Positions 24,521-34,298 are shown, counted from the stretch's first letter. The stretch is 64,000 nucleotides of DNA from Pseudomonas spelaei (GCF_009724245.1 NZ_WNNK01000003.1:333436-397435), one strand, 5' to 3'. Program-made: numbers and translations. Notes: generated from the letters alone by a model not told the origin.

Positions 24521-25479
24521 TGAACGTCCGTTCGCAGCGCGGCATGGCGATTATCAGCGCCTTGCTGATCGCCGCCGTGGTTGCGGTCATTGCGGGTGCC
24601 ATGCTCACCCGGCAAACCGTCTTCACCCGTAGCCTGGAAGCCGAGCAACTGCGTATCCAGGGCCGCTGGGTGTTGCAGGGCGGGCTGGAGATCAGTCGCC
24701 AGATGCTCTGGGACGCGCGTCGACGGGATGTCTTGACCCGGCTTGACCAGCCTTGGGCCAGACCCATTGTCGGACCCTTGGCGGCGAATATGGGGGCGGC
24801 CTTCGAGGGGCACCTGGTCGATGAGCAAGGCAAGTTCAACCTGAGCAACCTGGTCACCCATCAACAGGCGGATATGGCCCAACTGCGAAGCTTCGAGCGC
24901 TTGTGCCAGTTGATCGGGGTCGATCCCGGCCTCAGTCAGCGCATCAGCCAGCGGGTGATCAGTTCCTATGATCAACGCTTGAGCAAACCGGGTTCCAGCG
25001 GCGCTGGCTTCAATAGCGGTCGAGAGACGTCTCCCGGGGCGGATGGCGACGTGCTGCCAGCCAAACGGCCGATGTTGCGCAGCCTGGACGACCTGGCCGA
25101 TATCGACGGCCTGGGCCCGCGCCTGCTGCAACGGATGGCGTCGTATATCAGCGTGCTGCCCGGCAATACCTGGGTCAACGGCAATACCGCCAGTGCCGAA
25201 GTGCTCAGTGCCGTGGTACCGGGGCTCGATGTGTCCCGGGCGCGAGCGTTGGTGGCCGAACGTGACGGCGGGCGCTGGTTCATCAATCGCGGGGACTTCG
25301 TCAACCGCTTGCGCCTGCCGCAGGTGCCGATGGACGAGGTTCAGGTGGGGATTACCAGTGAATGGTTTCGCCTCCAGGGTCAGGCTCGGCATGAGCAGCG
25401 TCGGGTGACGATTGACGCGCTGCTGTATCGCTCCGAAGACCGGCAACCCCAGGTGATCTGGTCACGGGTGGGCGCATGA
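24520..25479 (+). CDS. hxcX: Type II secretion tip pseudopilin GspK (HxcX)
   Basis: 319 residues, starting MNVRSQRG|MAIISALLIAAVVAVIAG. It lacks the +5 Glu, as is usual for K proteins that cap the pseudopilus. A large globular domain with helix-hairpin-helix-like DIDGLGPRLLQRMASYISVLPG follows. Its ATG shares one base with the hxcT stop. Confidence 0.9.
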   Translation: MNVRSQRGMAIISALLIAAVVAVIAGAMLTRQTVFTRSLEAEQLRIQGRWVLQGGLEISRQMLWDARRRDVLTRLDQPWARPIVGPLAANMGAAFEGHLVDEQGKFNLSNLVTHQQADMAQLRSFERLCQLIGVDPGLSQRISQRVISSYDQRLSKPGSSGAGFNSGRETSPGADGDVLPAKRPMLRSLDDLADIDGLGPRLLQRMASYISVLPGNTWVNGNTASAEVLSAVVPGLDVSRARALVAERDGGRWFINRGDFVNRLRLPQVPMDEVQVGITSEWFRLQGQARHEQRRVTIDALLYRSEDRQPQVIWSRVGA

Positions 25480-26627
25480 GTCGCCTGCGTATTGCCTTGC
25501 CGCCGCTGGATCAGTTAGACGTCGAAAGCCAGGTGCAATTCGTCCGGCTGGACCGCGCCGGACGCGTCACAGATGAGGGCCGCAGCAGCCTGGCGCAGCT
25601 GGGGCAGGCGCAGAAGAAGGCGGTGGCGGCCGAGTGTTTTCTGCACCCACGGGACAGCCAACTGGCCAGCCTGGAATTACCGCAGTTACCGGCCGCGAAA
25701 GTGGCGGCGGCGGTTGCCTGTGCGGCCCAGGCGTTGATTCTGGGACCGATCGAACAGATGCACGTCGCCCACGGTCCTCGGGAGACTAGCGGCCTGGTGC
25801 AGGTGGGCTGGCTGCCCCTGGCGGGCCTTGAGCAGTTGCATCGGGTCTTGACCCAGGCACAGTTGAACGTGCACGGCCTGTACCCGGCGCCGTATGCCTT
25901 GCCGGTACCTACTGCCGGTCAATTGAGCGTCGCGCTGGTCGATGAGCAGTTGTTGCTGCGCCACAGTCTGCAACAGGGCGCAGTGCACCCATTGGGGCCA
26001 CAGGCGCTGGACGAGTTGCAGCGCAGCGGTGCTGACCTGCACCAGGTAGCAGAAGGCGCAACGCAGTTGAGTGGAACGCCGCCGACCTGGGGCCTGCATG
26101 GCCGGCTCAAGGCAGCGGATGCCGGTGCTGCCGGCTGGGGCAGGGCACTGGCCTTCAGTGCGTTGGCGCTGGCGGTCTGGACCCTGGGGCTGAACCTGTA
26201 TGCCGCGCGCCAGGTCGATGAGGGGCAGCGACTCAAGGCGCAAATGAGTCAGCAGGTCAAACAGGCCTTCCCCGAACTGTCGATCATTCTCAACCCCTTG
26301 CAGCAGGCCCGCCAACAACTGGCCGCGCGTCAGAATGGCGCGGCCGGCGATCCCGGTCAGCGTTTCACCAGCCTGCTGCAACTGGCGGGCAGCAACATGC
26401 CGTTCATGGTGGGCAGCGTCGAAATCCTGGTCTTCGAGCAAGGCCGGCTGCATCTGAGCCTGCTGGCTGACAGTCGTAGCCCTGCCGTGGAGGGTGACTG
26501 GCAAGCGACGTTGGCCGAGGCCGGTTTCAGCGCCACGCGCGACGACCAGGGCTGGACCCTGATGCCGGCCAACGAACAGCTCGACGCCGATGAGTCTGCT
26601 GCAGACGACGAGGATGACGATGAATAA
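25476..26627 (+). CDS. hxcY: Type II secretion protein GspL (HxcY)
   Basis: 383 residues. The cytoplasmic actin-like domain (about 1-200) normally binds the GspE ATPase. A single membrane helix (ALAFSALALAVWTLGLNLY) is near residues 226-244 and a periplasmic ferredoxin-like domain follows. The C-terminus is strikingly acidic (DADESAADDEDDDE). The start overlaps the hxcX stop by four bases, and the end overlaps hxcZ by eight. Confidence 0.88.
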   Translation: MSRLRIALPPLDQLDVESQVQFVRLDRAGRVTDEGRSSLAQLGQAQKKAVAAECFLHPRDSQLASLELPQLPAAKVAAAVACAAQALILGPIEQMHVAHGPRETSGLVQVGWLPLAGLEQLHRVLTQAQLNVHGLYPAPYALPVPTAGQLSVALVDEQLLLRHSLQQGAVHPLGPQALDELQRSGADLHQVAEGATQLSGTPPTWGLHGRLKAADAGAAGWGRALAFSALALAVWTLGLNLYAARQVDEGQRLKAQMSQQVKQAFPELSIILNPLQQARQQLAARQNGAAGDPGQRFTSLLQLAGSNMPFMVGSVEILVFEQGRLHLSLLADSRSPAVEGDWQATLAEAGFSATRDDQGWTLMPANEQLDADESAADDEDDDE

Positions 26628-27177
26628 CGCCGCGTATCGCGCTCGCTGGCAACATCTGCGCAGCCAGGGCCAGGTGTTCTGGAAGGGTCTGGCCTTGCGG
26701 GAAAAACGCTTGCTCACTGGCGCAGCCCTGGTGCTGGTCAGCCTGCTGTCGTGGCTGCTGCTGATCCAGCCACCGCTGAAGAAGCTTGATTACTGGCAAA
26801 CTGAAACCCCGAAACTGCGGACCCAGGCCGAGACCTTGCAGGCGCTGTTACAGACCGCCACCCCAAACCCGCGCATCCTCGCCGGGCAAGACCTGGAGGC
26901 CGCCCTGCGCCAGGCCCTCGACGACGCCGGGCTCAAGGGACGCTATCAATTACAGGTCGCCGAAGACGCTGCCCCAGGCAGTTGGCGCCTGACCTTTCAA
27001 GAGGCCCCGGCTGAGGCTGTTGTGGGCTGGCTGCTGGACAATACCCGCGCATTTTCCCTGGACGTGTCCGAGGCCCGTTTGCAACGAGCAGGCACGGCCA
27101 CCGCTGAAGACTCGGCCGGCACATTGTCCGGCACCGTTCGCATGGATCAGGCGCCTGGCGCTAAGGAAGCTTCATGA
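26620..27177 (+). CDS. hxcZ: Type II secretion protein GspM (HxcZ)
   Basis: 185 residues: a short cytoplasmic N-terminus, a membrane helix (LLTGAALVLVSLLSWLLLI) at about residues 32-50, and a periplasmic domain. I choose MNNAAYRARWQHL at 26620 because GAGG at 26610-26613 gives good spacing; ATGs at 26614 and 26590 are alternatives. It pairs with HxcY in the inner-membrane platform. Confidence 0.85.
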   Translation: MNNAAYRARWQHLRSQGQVFWKGLALREKRLLTGAALVLVSLLSWLLLIQPPLKKLDYWQTETPKLRTQAETLQALLQTATPNPRILAGQDLEAALRQALDDAGLKGRYQLQVAEDAAPGSWRLTFQEAPAEAVVGWLLDNTRAFSLDVSEARLQRAGTATAEDSAGTLSGTVRMDQAPGAKEAS

Positions 27178-29528
27178 AGTGGTCTGTTTCCAACGCTGCG
27201 CGCTGCCGCACGGTCGCGCCCCTGTTGCTGCTGGCATTGGGTGCGTGCAGCACCGGCCAATCACCGACCCCCAAGCCCTTGCTGGTGGACAGTGAACTCG
27301 GCCAGCCTTTGGCCGATACCCGACGTAGCGGTGACACAACGCTCGACCATAAACCGACGGTCAGCCCACTGGAACAACGGCCTCGGGTGCTGCATCCGGT
27401 GACCAACAACGCCCGTGGCCATGCCGTCGCCCCCAGCAGGGCGGTGCCCAACCCCTTGGGTGATCAGCCGGTGCAATTGAACTTTGTCGACGCCGATATC
27501 CAGGCGGTGGTCCGGGCTTTGTCCCGTGCCACGGGTCAGCAATTTCTGGTGGACCCGCGGGTCAAGGGTAACTTGACCCTGGTCAGCGAAGGCCAGGTAC
27601 CGGCGCACCAGGCCTACGACATGTTGCTGGCGGCGCTGCGCATGCAGGGCTTCAGCGTGGTGGACGTCGGCGGGGTCTCCCAGGTGGTGCCGGAGGCCGA
27701 TGCCAAACTGTTGGGAGGGCCGATCTACGCGCCTGGCAGCCCGGGTGGCAATGGCATGCAGACCCGCACCTTTCGCCTGCAATACGAAAACGCAGTCAAC
27801 CTGATCCCGGTACTGCGCCCGATTGTTTCGCCGAACAACCCGATCAACGCGTACCCCGGCAACAACAGCATCGTCATTACCGATTACGCCGAGAACCTGA
27901 CACGGGTGGCGCAAATCATCGCCGGCATCGACACCCCGAGCGCCATCGACACCGATGTGGTGGCGGTGCAGAACGGCATTGCCGTGGACATCGCGGCGAT
28001 GGTCTCTGAACTGTTGGAAAACCAGGGCGCCGACCAGACCCAGAAAATCAATGTGATCGGCGACCCGCGCTCCAATTCGATCATCATTCGTGCCGGCAGC
28101 CCGGAGCGCACGGAGTTGGCGCGTAACCTGATCTACAAACTGGACAATGCCCAGAGCAACCCGAGCAATATGCACGTGGTGTACCTGCGCAACGCCCAGG
28201 CCGGCAAGTTGGCTCAGTCCCTGCGCGGCTTGTTGACCGGTGAAAGCGAGAGTGGCACCGGCGACAACGGGCGCTCGAAACTGAGCAGCATGGGCGCTAC
28301 CACGCAGGGCGGCCAGGGCGCTGCGCAAAACAGCAGCGGCACGCCCACCGGCAGTGGCAGTTCCTCAGGTTCAAGCGGCTATGGCCAAGGCGCGAGCGCT
28401 TCCAGCAGCCAGGGTGCAAGCCCTTCGGCAAGCGACCAGAACACCGCGTTCAGCGCCGGTGGCGTGACGATCCAGGCGGATGCCACCACCAACACCTTGC
28501 TGATCTCGGCGCCTGATCCGCTGTACCGCAACCTGCGGGAAGTCATCGACATGCTCGACCAGCGCCGGGCCCAGGTGGTGATCGAAAGCCTGATTGTGGA
28601 AGTGGGCGAGGACGATGCCAGCGAATTCGGCGTGCAGTGGCAGGCCGGTAATCTGGGCGGTAAGGGTGGCTTTGGCGGGGTCAACCTCGGTGGCAGTGGC
28701 CTTAATGGCTCGCCCAACAGCAAGACCAGCATCGACGTGCTGCCCAAGGGCCTGAACATTGGGCTGGTCAACGGTAGCGTCGACATTCCGGGGATCGGCA
28801 AGGTACTCGACCTCAAGGTCCTGGCCCGGGCGCTGAAGAGCAAGGGCGGCACCAATGTGTTGTCGACGCCGAACTTGCTGACCCTGGATAACGAAGCGGC
28901 GAGTATTTTTGTCGGGCAGACCATTCCGTTTGTCACCGGCAGCTATGTGACCGGCGGCGGCGGCACCAGCAATAACCCGTTCCAGACGGTGCAGCGCGAG
29001 GAGGTGGGGCTCAAGCTCAATGTGCGGCCGCAGATTTCCGAGGGCGGTACGGTCAAGCTGGATATCTACCAGGAGGTCAGCAGTGTCGATCCGCGGGCCT
29101 CGGTGGAGGCCGGGACGGTCACTAAAAAGCGCGCGATCGACACCAGTATCCTGCTGGATGACGGGCAGATCATGGTGCTGGGGGGGTTGTTGCAGGATGG
29201 CTATAGCCAGAGCAATGACGCGGTGCCGTGGTTGTCGGATATCCCCGGATTGGGTGCGTTGTTCCGGAATGAAAGCCGCAGTGTGACCAAGACCAACCTG
29301 ATGGTGTTTTTGCGGCCTTACATCATTCGCGATGCGGCAGCGGGGCGCAGCGTGACGTTGAACCGCTATGAGTTTATGCGCCGGGCCCAAGGGCAATTGC
29401 AGCCGGAGCGCAGTTGGGCGATGCCGGATGTGCAGGCGCCGCAGTTGCCTTCGGTGGAGAAGGCGATCCCGGGGGCGACGCGGGCGGTGATCAGGGCGGT
29501 GCCGATTGAGGGGAGTGCGCGCCAGTGA
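27174..29528 (+). CDS. hxcQ: Type II secretion liposecretin GspD (HxcQ)
   Basis: 784 residues. The signal peptide ends in a lipobox LALGAC with Cys25 followed by Ser, so the mature protein is a lipoprotein sorted to the outer membrane. N0-N3 domains follow (QLNFVDADIQAVVRALSRATG), then a Ser/Gly-rich linker at about residues 384-420, then the secretin core (about 430-720: GTNVLSTPNLLTLDNEAAS, VGLKLNVRPQISEGG, MVLGGLLQDGYS). P. aeruginosa HxcQ is known as a self-piloting liposecretin that needs no GspS. Unlike every other junction of the cluster, it is followed by a 442-bp repeat-filled gap. Confidence 0.94.
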   Translation: MKWSVSNAARCRTVAPLLLLALGACSTGQSPTPKPLLVDSELGQPLADTRRSGDTTLDHKPTVSPLEQRPRVLHPVTNNARGHAVAPSRAVPNPLGDQPVQLNFVDADIQAVVRALSRATGQQFLVDPRVKGNLTLVSEGQVPAHQAYDMLLAALRMQGFSVVDVGGVSQVVPEADAKLLGGPIYAPGSPGGNGMQTRTFRLQYENAVNLIPVLRPIVSPNNPINAYPGNNSIVITDYAENLTRVAQIIAGIDTPSAIDTDVVAVQNGIAVDIAAMVSELLENQGADQTQKINVIGDPRSNSIIIRAGSPERTELARNLIYKLDNAQSNPSNMHVVYLRNAQAGKLAQSLRGLLTGESESGTGDNGRSKLSSMGATTQGGQGAAQNSSGTPTGSGSSSGSSGYGQGASASSSQGASPSASDQNTAFSAGGVTIQADATTNTLLISAPDPLYRNLREVIDMLDQRRAQVVIESLIVEVGEDDASEFGVQWQAGNLGGKGGFGGVNLGGSGLNGSPNSKTSIDVLPKGLNIGLVNGSVDIPGIGKVLDLKVLARALKSKGGTNVLSTPNLLTLDNEAASIFVGQTIPFVTGSYVTGGGGTSNNPFQTVQREEVGLKLNVRPQISEGGTVKLDIYQEVSSVDPRASVEAGTVTKKRAIDTSILLDDGQIMVLGGLLQDGYSQSNDAVPWLSDIPGLGALFRNESRSVTKTNLMVFLRPYIIRDAAAGRSVTLNRYEFMRRAQGQLQPERSWAMPDVQAPQLPSVEKAIPGATRAVIRAVPIEGSARQ

Positions 29529-29545
29529 TGATGACTGAGTACTTC

Positions 29546-29935
29546 TGTGGGAGCTGTCGAGCCTTGGCGAGGCTGCGATGGCGGCCTGACAGCCGACCTT
29601 TATTTTTAGGCGGCGCACATATCCATTCTTGCGGTAACGGCGGCCTATGGTTCCGCCCTTACGGCGGGTCACTTTTGGCAAACGCCCCAAAAGTAACCAA
29701 AAAGTCTTGCCCCACCTATCGGCCCCTCGCTGGGGCTCCGGGTACCCTCACTCCGGCATTGCTCCGTGGGTCGCCGCGATGGGCCATCCTTGGCCCAGCG
29801 CGGCTAAACCGGCATCCCTGCCGGTTTACCCACTGCACAACGCCTGCGTTCGGCCTCTGGTTAATGGGGCCGGTAGATCAGGAGCAAGATCAAAAACCAA
29901 AGCCAAAGCCAAAGCCAAAGCCAAAGCCAAGCAAA
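29546..29935. repeat. Repeat insertion between hxcQ and hxcR
   Basis: This fills most of the 442-bp hxcQ-hxcR gap. First comes a half REP arm (GTGGGAGCTGTCGAGCCTTG, from 29546). From about 29616 follows a diverged copy of the arm found at 48419-48742, sharing landmarks such as CACTCCGGCATT, GGGCCATCC and GCGGCTAAACCGGC. It ends in a short tandem array of AAAGCC units (about 29897-29930). Open frames here are repeat-derived, not genes. Confidence 0.8.
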
Positions 29936-29970
29936 AGCGAGATGAACGCGCTCCGCCAGGGAGTTATTTC

Positions 29971-31389
29971 ATGAGCTTGCTCCCTTACGTCTGGGCCAAG
30001 TCCCAGCGCATCCTCCTGCGCCCGGGTGAGGAGGGCCCGTTGCTGACCATTTGCCCCTCGACCCCTGGCTGGTCCATCAACGAAGTCCAGCGCCAGTTCG
30101 GTCCAACTTCTCTGGAGCACGTGCGCGATGACGAACTCGACGGCCTGCTGGCCAGCGCCTACGCCGACACCGGCAGCGCCGCCGCCGTGGTGGGCGCCGC
30201 TGAGAACGAAGTCGACCTCGACCGCTTGATGCAAGACATGCCGGAAATCACCGACTTGCTGGACACCCAGGACGGCGCGCCGGTGATTCGCATGATCAAC
30301 GCCTTGCTCACCCAGGCCGCCCGCGACGAAGCCAGTGACATCCACATCGAGCCCTATGAAAGTCACTCAGTGGTGCGCTACCGCGTCGACGGCACCCTGC
30401 GTGATGTGGTGTCGCCCCGCAAGGCGTTGCATGGCGCGTTGGTGTCGCGGATCAAGATCATGGCCCAGCTCGACATCGCCGAGAAACGTCTGCCCCAGGA
30501 CGGTCGCATCGCCCTGAGGGTCGCGGGGCGGCCCATTGATATTCGGGTGTCGACGGTACCCACCGGCCATGGCGAACGGGTGGTGATGCGGCTGCTGGAC
30601 AAGCAGGCCGGGCGCCTGCAACTGGAAACCCTGGGCATGGAAGCGCAACTGTTGGCCAGGCTCGATACGCTGATCCGCCAACCCCACGGCATCGTGCTGG
30701 TGACCGGGCCTACGGGCAGCGGCAAGACCACCAGTTTGTACGCCGCCCTCGCGCGGCTGGATGCCAGCACCAGCAATATCCTCACTGTAGAAGACCCGGT
30801 GGAATACGACTTGCCGGGTATCAGCCAGATTCAGGTCAACGCCAAGATCGACATGACGTTCGCCCTGGCCTTGCGGGCGATTTTGCGTCAGGACCCGGAC
30901 ATCATCATGATCGGTGAAATTCGTGATCTGGAAACCGCACAAATCGCCGTGCAGGCCTCGCTGACCGGGCACTTGGTGCTCGCCACCCTGCACACCAATG
31001 ACGCGGTGTCGGCGGTCAACCGGTTGATCGACATGGGTGTCGAACCCTTTCTGTTGGCCTCATCCCTGCTCGGCGTATTGGCCCAGCGCCTGGTGCGCCG
31101 CCTGTGCCCGCACTGTAAGGAAGAGGACCCAGCAAACCCCGGCACCTGGCGTCCGGTGGGTTGTGCTCACTGCAACCAGATCGGCTACAGCGGTCGAACA
31201 GGCATCCACGAGTTGTTCTGTATTGACGATGACCTGCGTGGCCTGATCCACCAAGGCGCCGGTGAGCAGGACCTGCGGGCCGCCGCGCGACGGGCGGGGA
31301 TGTTGAGCATGCGTGAGGACGGCGAGCGCTGGGTGCGCAGCGGCGCCACCGCACCTGAAGAAATCCTGCGTGTGACACGGGACGCCTGA
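29971..31389 (+). CDS. hxcR: Type II secretion ATPase GspE (HxcR)
   Basis: 472 residues. Walker A GPTGSGKTTSLYAAL near residue 245, Walker B RQDPDIIMIGEIRD near 307, and a four-Cys zinc motif (LCPHCKEE...GCAHCNQ) near 379-404. I start at the ATG at 29971 with AGGGAG at 29958-29963 and 7-bp spacing. The frame stays open back to 29647 but only through repeat sequence, so a 580-residue version would carry an artefactual N-terminus. Its stop shares one base with the hxcS start. Confidence 0.93.
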   Translation: MSLLPYVWAKSQRILLRPGEEGPLLTICPSTPGWSINEVQRQFGPTSLEHVRDDELDGLLASAYADTGSAAAVVGAAENEVDLDRLMQDMPEITDLLDTQDGAPVIRMINALLTQAARDEASDIHIEPYESHSVVRYRVDGTLRDVVSPRKALHGALVSRIKIMAQLDIAEKRLPQDGRIALRVAGRPIDIRVSTVPTGHGERVVMRLLDKQAGRLQLETLGMEAQLLARLDTLIRQPHGIVLVTGPTGSGKTTSLYAALARLDASTSNILTVEDPVEYDLPGISQIQVNAKIDMTFALALRAILRQDPDIIMIGEIRDLETAQIAVQASLTGHLVLATLHTNDAVSAVNRLIDMGVEPFLLASSLLGVLAQRLVRRLCPHCKEEDPANPGTWRPVGCAHCNQIGYSGRTGIHELFCIDDDLRGLIHQGAGEQDLRAAARRAGMLSMREDGERWVRSGATAPEEILRVTRDA

Positions 31390-32600
31390 TGAATCGCTAC
31401 CGCTATGAAGCCGCCGATGCCACCGGCAAACTTGAATCCGGCCACCTGGAAGCCGACAGCCAGAGCGGCGCATTTGCCAACCTGCGCAGCCGGGGCTTGA
31501 CCGCCTTGCTGGTACAGGTTGAGGACAACCACCCCACGGCCCATGCGGGTGGATTGTTCAGTGCCAAGCTATCGGACAATGACCTGGCGTGGGCCACTCG
31601 CCAACTGGCCAGTCTGCTGGGGGCCAGCCTGCCGTTGGAGGCGGCCCTCAGTGCCACGGTGGAACAGGCCGAGCGCAAGCACATCGCCCAGATCCTCAGT
31701 GGCGTGCGCGCCGATGTACGCAGCGGCATGCGCCTGGCCGACGCCTTGGCAGCGCGGCCTCGGGATTTTCCGTCGATCTACCGCGCGCTGATCGCGGCGG
31801 GGGAAGAGTCCGGCGACCTGGCCCAGGTCATGGAGCGCCTGGCGGACTATATCGAGGAGCGCAACAATTTGCGGGGCAAGATCCTCACCGCGTTCATCTA
31901 TCCGGGGGTGGTCGGGCTGGTGTCCATCGGCATCGTGATTTTCCTGCTGAGCTACGTGGTGCCGCAGGTGGTCAGCGCCTTTTCCCAGGCGCGCCAGGAC
32001 CTGCCCGGGCTGACTCTGGCGATGCTCAATGCCAGCGATTTTATCCGCGCCTGGGGCTGGTTGTGTTTTGCCGTGCTGGTGGGCGGCTTCTGGAGTTGGC
32101 GCCTGTACTTGCGCAACCCGGTGGCGCGCTTGAACTGGCACAGTCGCGTCCTGCGGTTGCCGCTGATTGGGCGTTTTGTACTGGGCCTCAACACCGCACG
32201 GTTTGCCTCCACGCTGGCGATTCTCGGTGGCGCCGGGGTACCGCTGCTGCGGGCGCTGGAAGCGGCACGCCAGACCTTGTCCAACGACCGCCTGAGCCAG
32301 TGCGTCAGCGACGCCACGGCCAAGGTTCGCGAAGGCGTCAACCTGGCACCGGCCCTGGCGGTGGAGAAAGTGTTCCCGCCGGTGCTTATCCACCTGATCG
32401 CCAGCGGCGAAAAGACCGGCTCCCTGCCGCCGATGCTTGAGCGTGCCGCGCAAACCCTGTCCCGGGACATCGAGCGGCGGGCGATGGGCATGACGGCGTT
32501 GCTCGAGCCCTTGATGATCGTGGTGATGGGCGCGGTGGTGCTGGTGATCGTCATGGCGGTGTTGTTGCCGATCATCGAGATCAATCAGTTGGTCACCTAA
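31389..32600 (+). CDS. hxcS: Type II secretion inner-membrane protein GspF (HxcS)
   Basis: 403 residues with two GspF/PilC repeats, around 70-190 (DLAWATRQLASLLGASLPLEAAL) and 270-390 (FASTLAILGGAGVPLLRALEAARQ), and three membrane helices, the last near the C-terminus (MIVVMGAVVLVIVMAVLLPII). The ATG overlaps the hxcR stop. It is the last gene of the hxc cluster; the two DING genes follow. Confidence 0.93.
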   Translation: MNRYRYEAADATGKLESGHLEADSQSGAFANLRSRGLTALLVQVEDNHPTAHAGGLFSAKLSDNDLAWATRQLASLLGASLPLEAALSATVEQAERKHIAQILSGVRADVRSGMRLADALAARPRDFPSIYRALIAAGEESGDLAQVMERLADYIEERNNLRGKILTAFIYPGVVGLVSIGIVIFLLSYVVPQVVSAFSQARQDLPGLTLAMLNASDFIRAWGWLCFAVLVGGFWSWRLYLRNPVARLNWHSRVLRLPLIGRFVLGLNTARFASTLAILGGAGVPLLRALEAARQTLSNDRLSQCVSDATAKVREGVNLAPALAVEKVFPPVLIHLIASGEKTGSLPPMLERAAQTLSRDIERRAMGMTALLEPLMIVVMGAVVLVIVMAVLLPIIEINQLVT

Positions 32601-32994
32601 GACCAGCCCTGCCAATCCTGTAGCCGCTGCCGAGGTACAGAGCCGGGCACCCGACCGCCATTACCGGCAAGCTCGGGTTCCCCGTTCTGTCATCTGCCGA
32701 CCCCGCAGGTACTGCCCGTGCGCGTTCCAGCGCAGCCTTCTCGAATCGCCGTGAAACCTCACTGTCACCTGAGCCGAAACCGTCCGCTTTTGTTGCCGAA
32801 ACACCCGAGAATCTTTTTAAAAATCAATGGTTTTCTCCCGAGGTTTTTTCCTTTAGCTGTCATCGGAAACTGCGAACTTCTTCGCCATGGCCTCACCTTC
32901 AAGTCACCCCTGATCCAGGCTTGGGACCGGAGCGCCATAGCGTCATGCAAGAGCCATCTACTCAACGTACGAACACGACGAAAGGAGCATCTTC
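32601..32994. promoter_or_regulatory. 394-bp gap before the first DING gene
   Basis: No gene is visible. It begins with a degenerate half of the GTAGCCGCTGCCGAGG repeat at 32620. CTGTCAC at 32762-32768 (with GTGAAAC 11 bp upstream) and CTGTCAT further down resemble halves of PHO boxes but lack a clean 11-bp direct repeat. A phosphate-responsive promoter would be expected for DING proteins. Confidence 0.4.
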
Positions 32995-34170
32995 ATGTTT
33001 AAGCGCAATGTTCTCGCGGTATCCATGACCCTCGCTGCCCTGTGCACCGCCCAGGCTGCCATGGCTGACATCAACGGTGGCGGCGCAACCCTGCCACAAC
33101 CGCTGTACCAGACTGCCGGTGTGTTGACTGCCGGTTTTGCCCAGTACATCGGTGTGGGCAGCGGTAAAGGCAAACTGGCTTTCCTGAACAACGACTACAG
33201 CCAGTTCGGGACCGGCACCAAGAACGTACACTGGGCAGGTAGCGACTCCAAGCTGAACGCTAATGAACTGGCTAGCTACGCCAGTAATCACGGTGCAGCC
33301 TGGGGCCCACTGATCCAGGTACCTTCGGTGGCCACTTCAGTTGCCATTCCGTTCAACAAGGCTGCTGTTGCACCTGATCCAGGTGTCGACCTCAGTGTTG
33401 ATCAATTGTGTGGCGTGTTCTCTGGTCGTTTGACCACATGGAATCAGATCTCTAACTCGGGCCGCACCGGTGCTATCACCGTGGTTTACCGTGATGAGGC
33501 CAGTGGCACCACGGAGTTGTTCACCCGTTTCCTGAACGCCAAGTGCACCAACGAAGCGGCTGGTAAATTTGCTGTCACCACCAACTTCGCGTCCAGCTAC
33601 CCAGGTGGCTTGCCTGCGAACGCTGTAGCCGCTACCACCAGCCAGGGTGTGATGAACGCGCTGAACGCTGGCGAGGGCCGCATTACTTACATGAGCCCGG
33701 ACTACGCGGCGTCTACTCTGGCCGGTCTGGATGACGCGACCAAGGTCGCCAAGGTTGCCGGTGTTTCACCAGCACCTGCTAACGTGTCGGCAGCAATCGC
33801 CGCCGTTGACGTGCCTGCCGCTGCCAACCGCTCCAACCCGAATGCTTGGGTCCCTGTGTTCGCCGCAGCTGCCAACCCCGATGATCCAAGCGTAGTGGTC
33901 TACCCAGACAGTGGCTACCCAATCCTCGGCTTCACCAACCTGGTGTTCAGCCAGTGCTACGCCGACGCCACCCAGAGCACTCAAGTACGTGCTTTCTTCA
34001 CGCGTCACTACGGCAACTTGGTCAACAACGATACGGCCATCAACAACAACCGCTTCGTACCACTGCCAACCAACTGGAAAAAAGCGGTACGTGACACCTT
34101 CCTCACCGCTTCCAGCGGTCAGAGCATCGGCAACACCAGCGTCTGCAACGCCATCGGCCGTCCGCTGTAA
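32995..34170 (+). CDS. DING protein 1, PstS-like phosphate-binding / LapA-type
   Basis: 391 residues with a signal peptide cut to give the mature N-terminus DINGGGATLPQPLYQ, which names the family. Phosphate-binding-loop features include GVGSGKGKLAF and EASGTTELFTRFL. P. fluorescens DING protein is a known high-affinity phosphate binder; the P. aeruginosa homologues LapA/LapB beside hxc are secreted by Hxc, with LapA reported as a low-molecular-weight alkaline phosphatase. AAAGGAG lies 7 bp before the ATG. A strong terminator follows. Confidence 0.92.
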   Translation: MFKRNVLAVSMTLAALCTAQAAMADINGGGATLPQPLYQTAGVLTAGFAQYIGVGSGKGKLAFLNNDYSQFGTGTKNVHWAGSDSKLNANELASYASNHGAAWGPLIQVPSVATSVAIPFNKAAVAPDPGVDLSVDQLCGVFSGRLTTWNQISNSGRTGAITVVYRDEASGTTELFTRFLNAKCTNEAAGKFAVTTNFASSYPGGLPANAVAATTSQGVMNALNAGEGRITYMSPDYAASTLAGLDDATKVAKVAGVSPAPANVSAAIAAVDVPAAANRSNPNAWVPVFAAAANPDDPSVVVYPDSGYPILGFTNLVFSQCYADATQSTQVRAFFTRHYGNLVNNDTAINNNRFVPLPTNWKKAVRDTFLTASSGQSIGNTSVCNAIGRPL

Positions 34171-34200
34171 TTCGGGCTTTCGACGCTAGGTAACACCCGA

Positions 34201-34234
34201 TCAGCAACGGCCTGTGCCGTTGCTGATTTTTTTT
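34201..34234 (+). terminator. Rho-independent terminator of DING gene 1
   Basis: A perfect 11-bp stem TCAGCAACGGC / GCCGTTGCTGA with a CTGT loop, followed by eight T residues. It isolates the first DING gene from the second. Confidence 0.92.
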
Positions 34235-34298
34235 GCCAGGGGGGTGCCCTCTGATGTGCATAGGTATCTACACATTTCTTGAGTTCCCTGAAAAACCT

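Noticed and set aside
28371..29690. 439-residue antisense frame across the end of hxcQ
   Set aside because: Shadow of a well-supported secretin gene and partly repeat-derived.
29525..29974. Open frames in the hxcQ-hxcR gap, including a 5' extension of hxcR to 29647
   Set aside because: They translate the repeat arm (the MGHPWP...AAKPAS peptide also appears in both arms near 48.6 and 49.0 kb) and end in repeated Lys-Ala/Pro-Lys codons. The real hxcR start at 29971 has its own ribosome binding site.
32740..32990. PHO boxes before DING gene 1
   Set aside because: CTGTCAC and CTGTCAT halves occur but without a good second half at 11-bp spacing, so I do not call a site.
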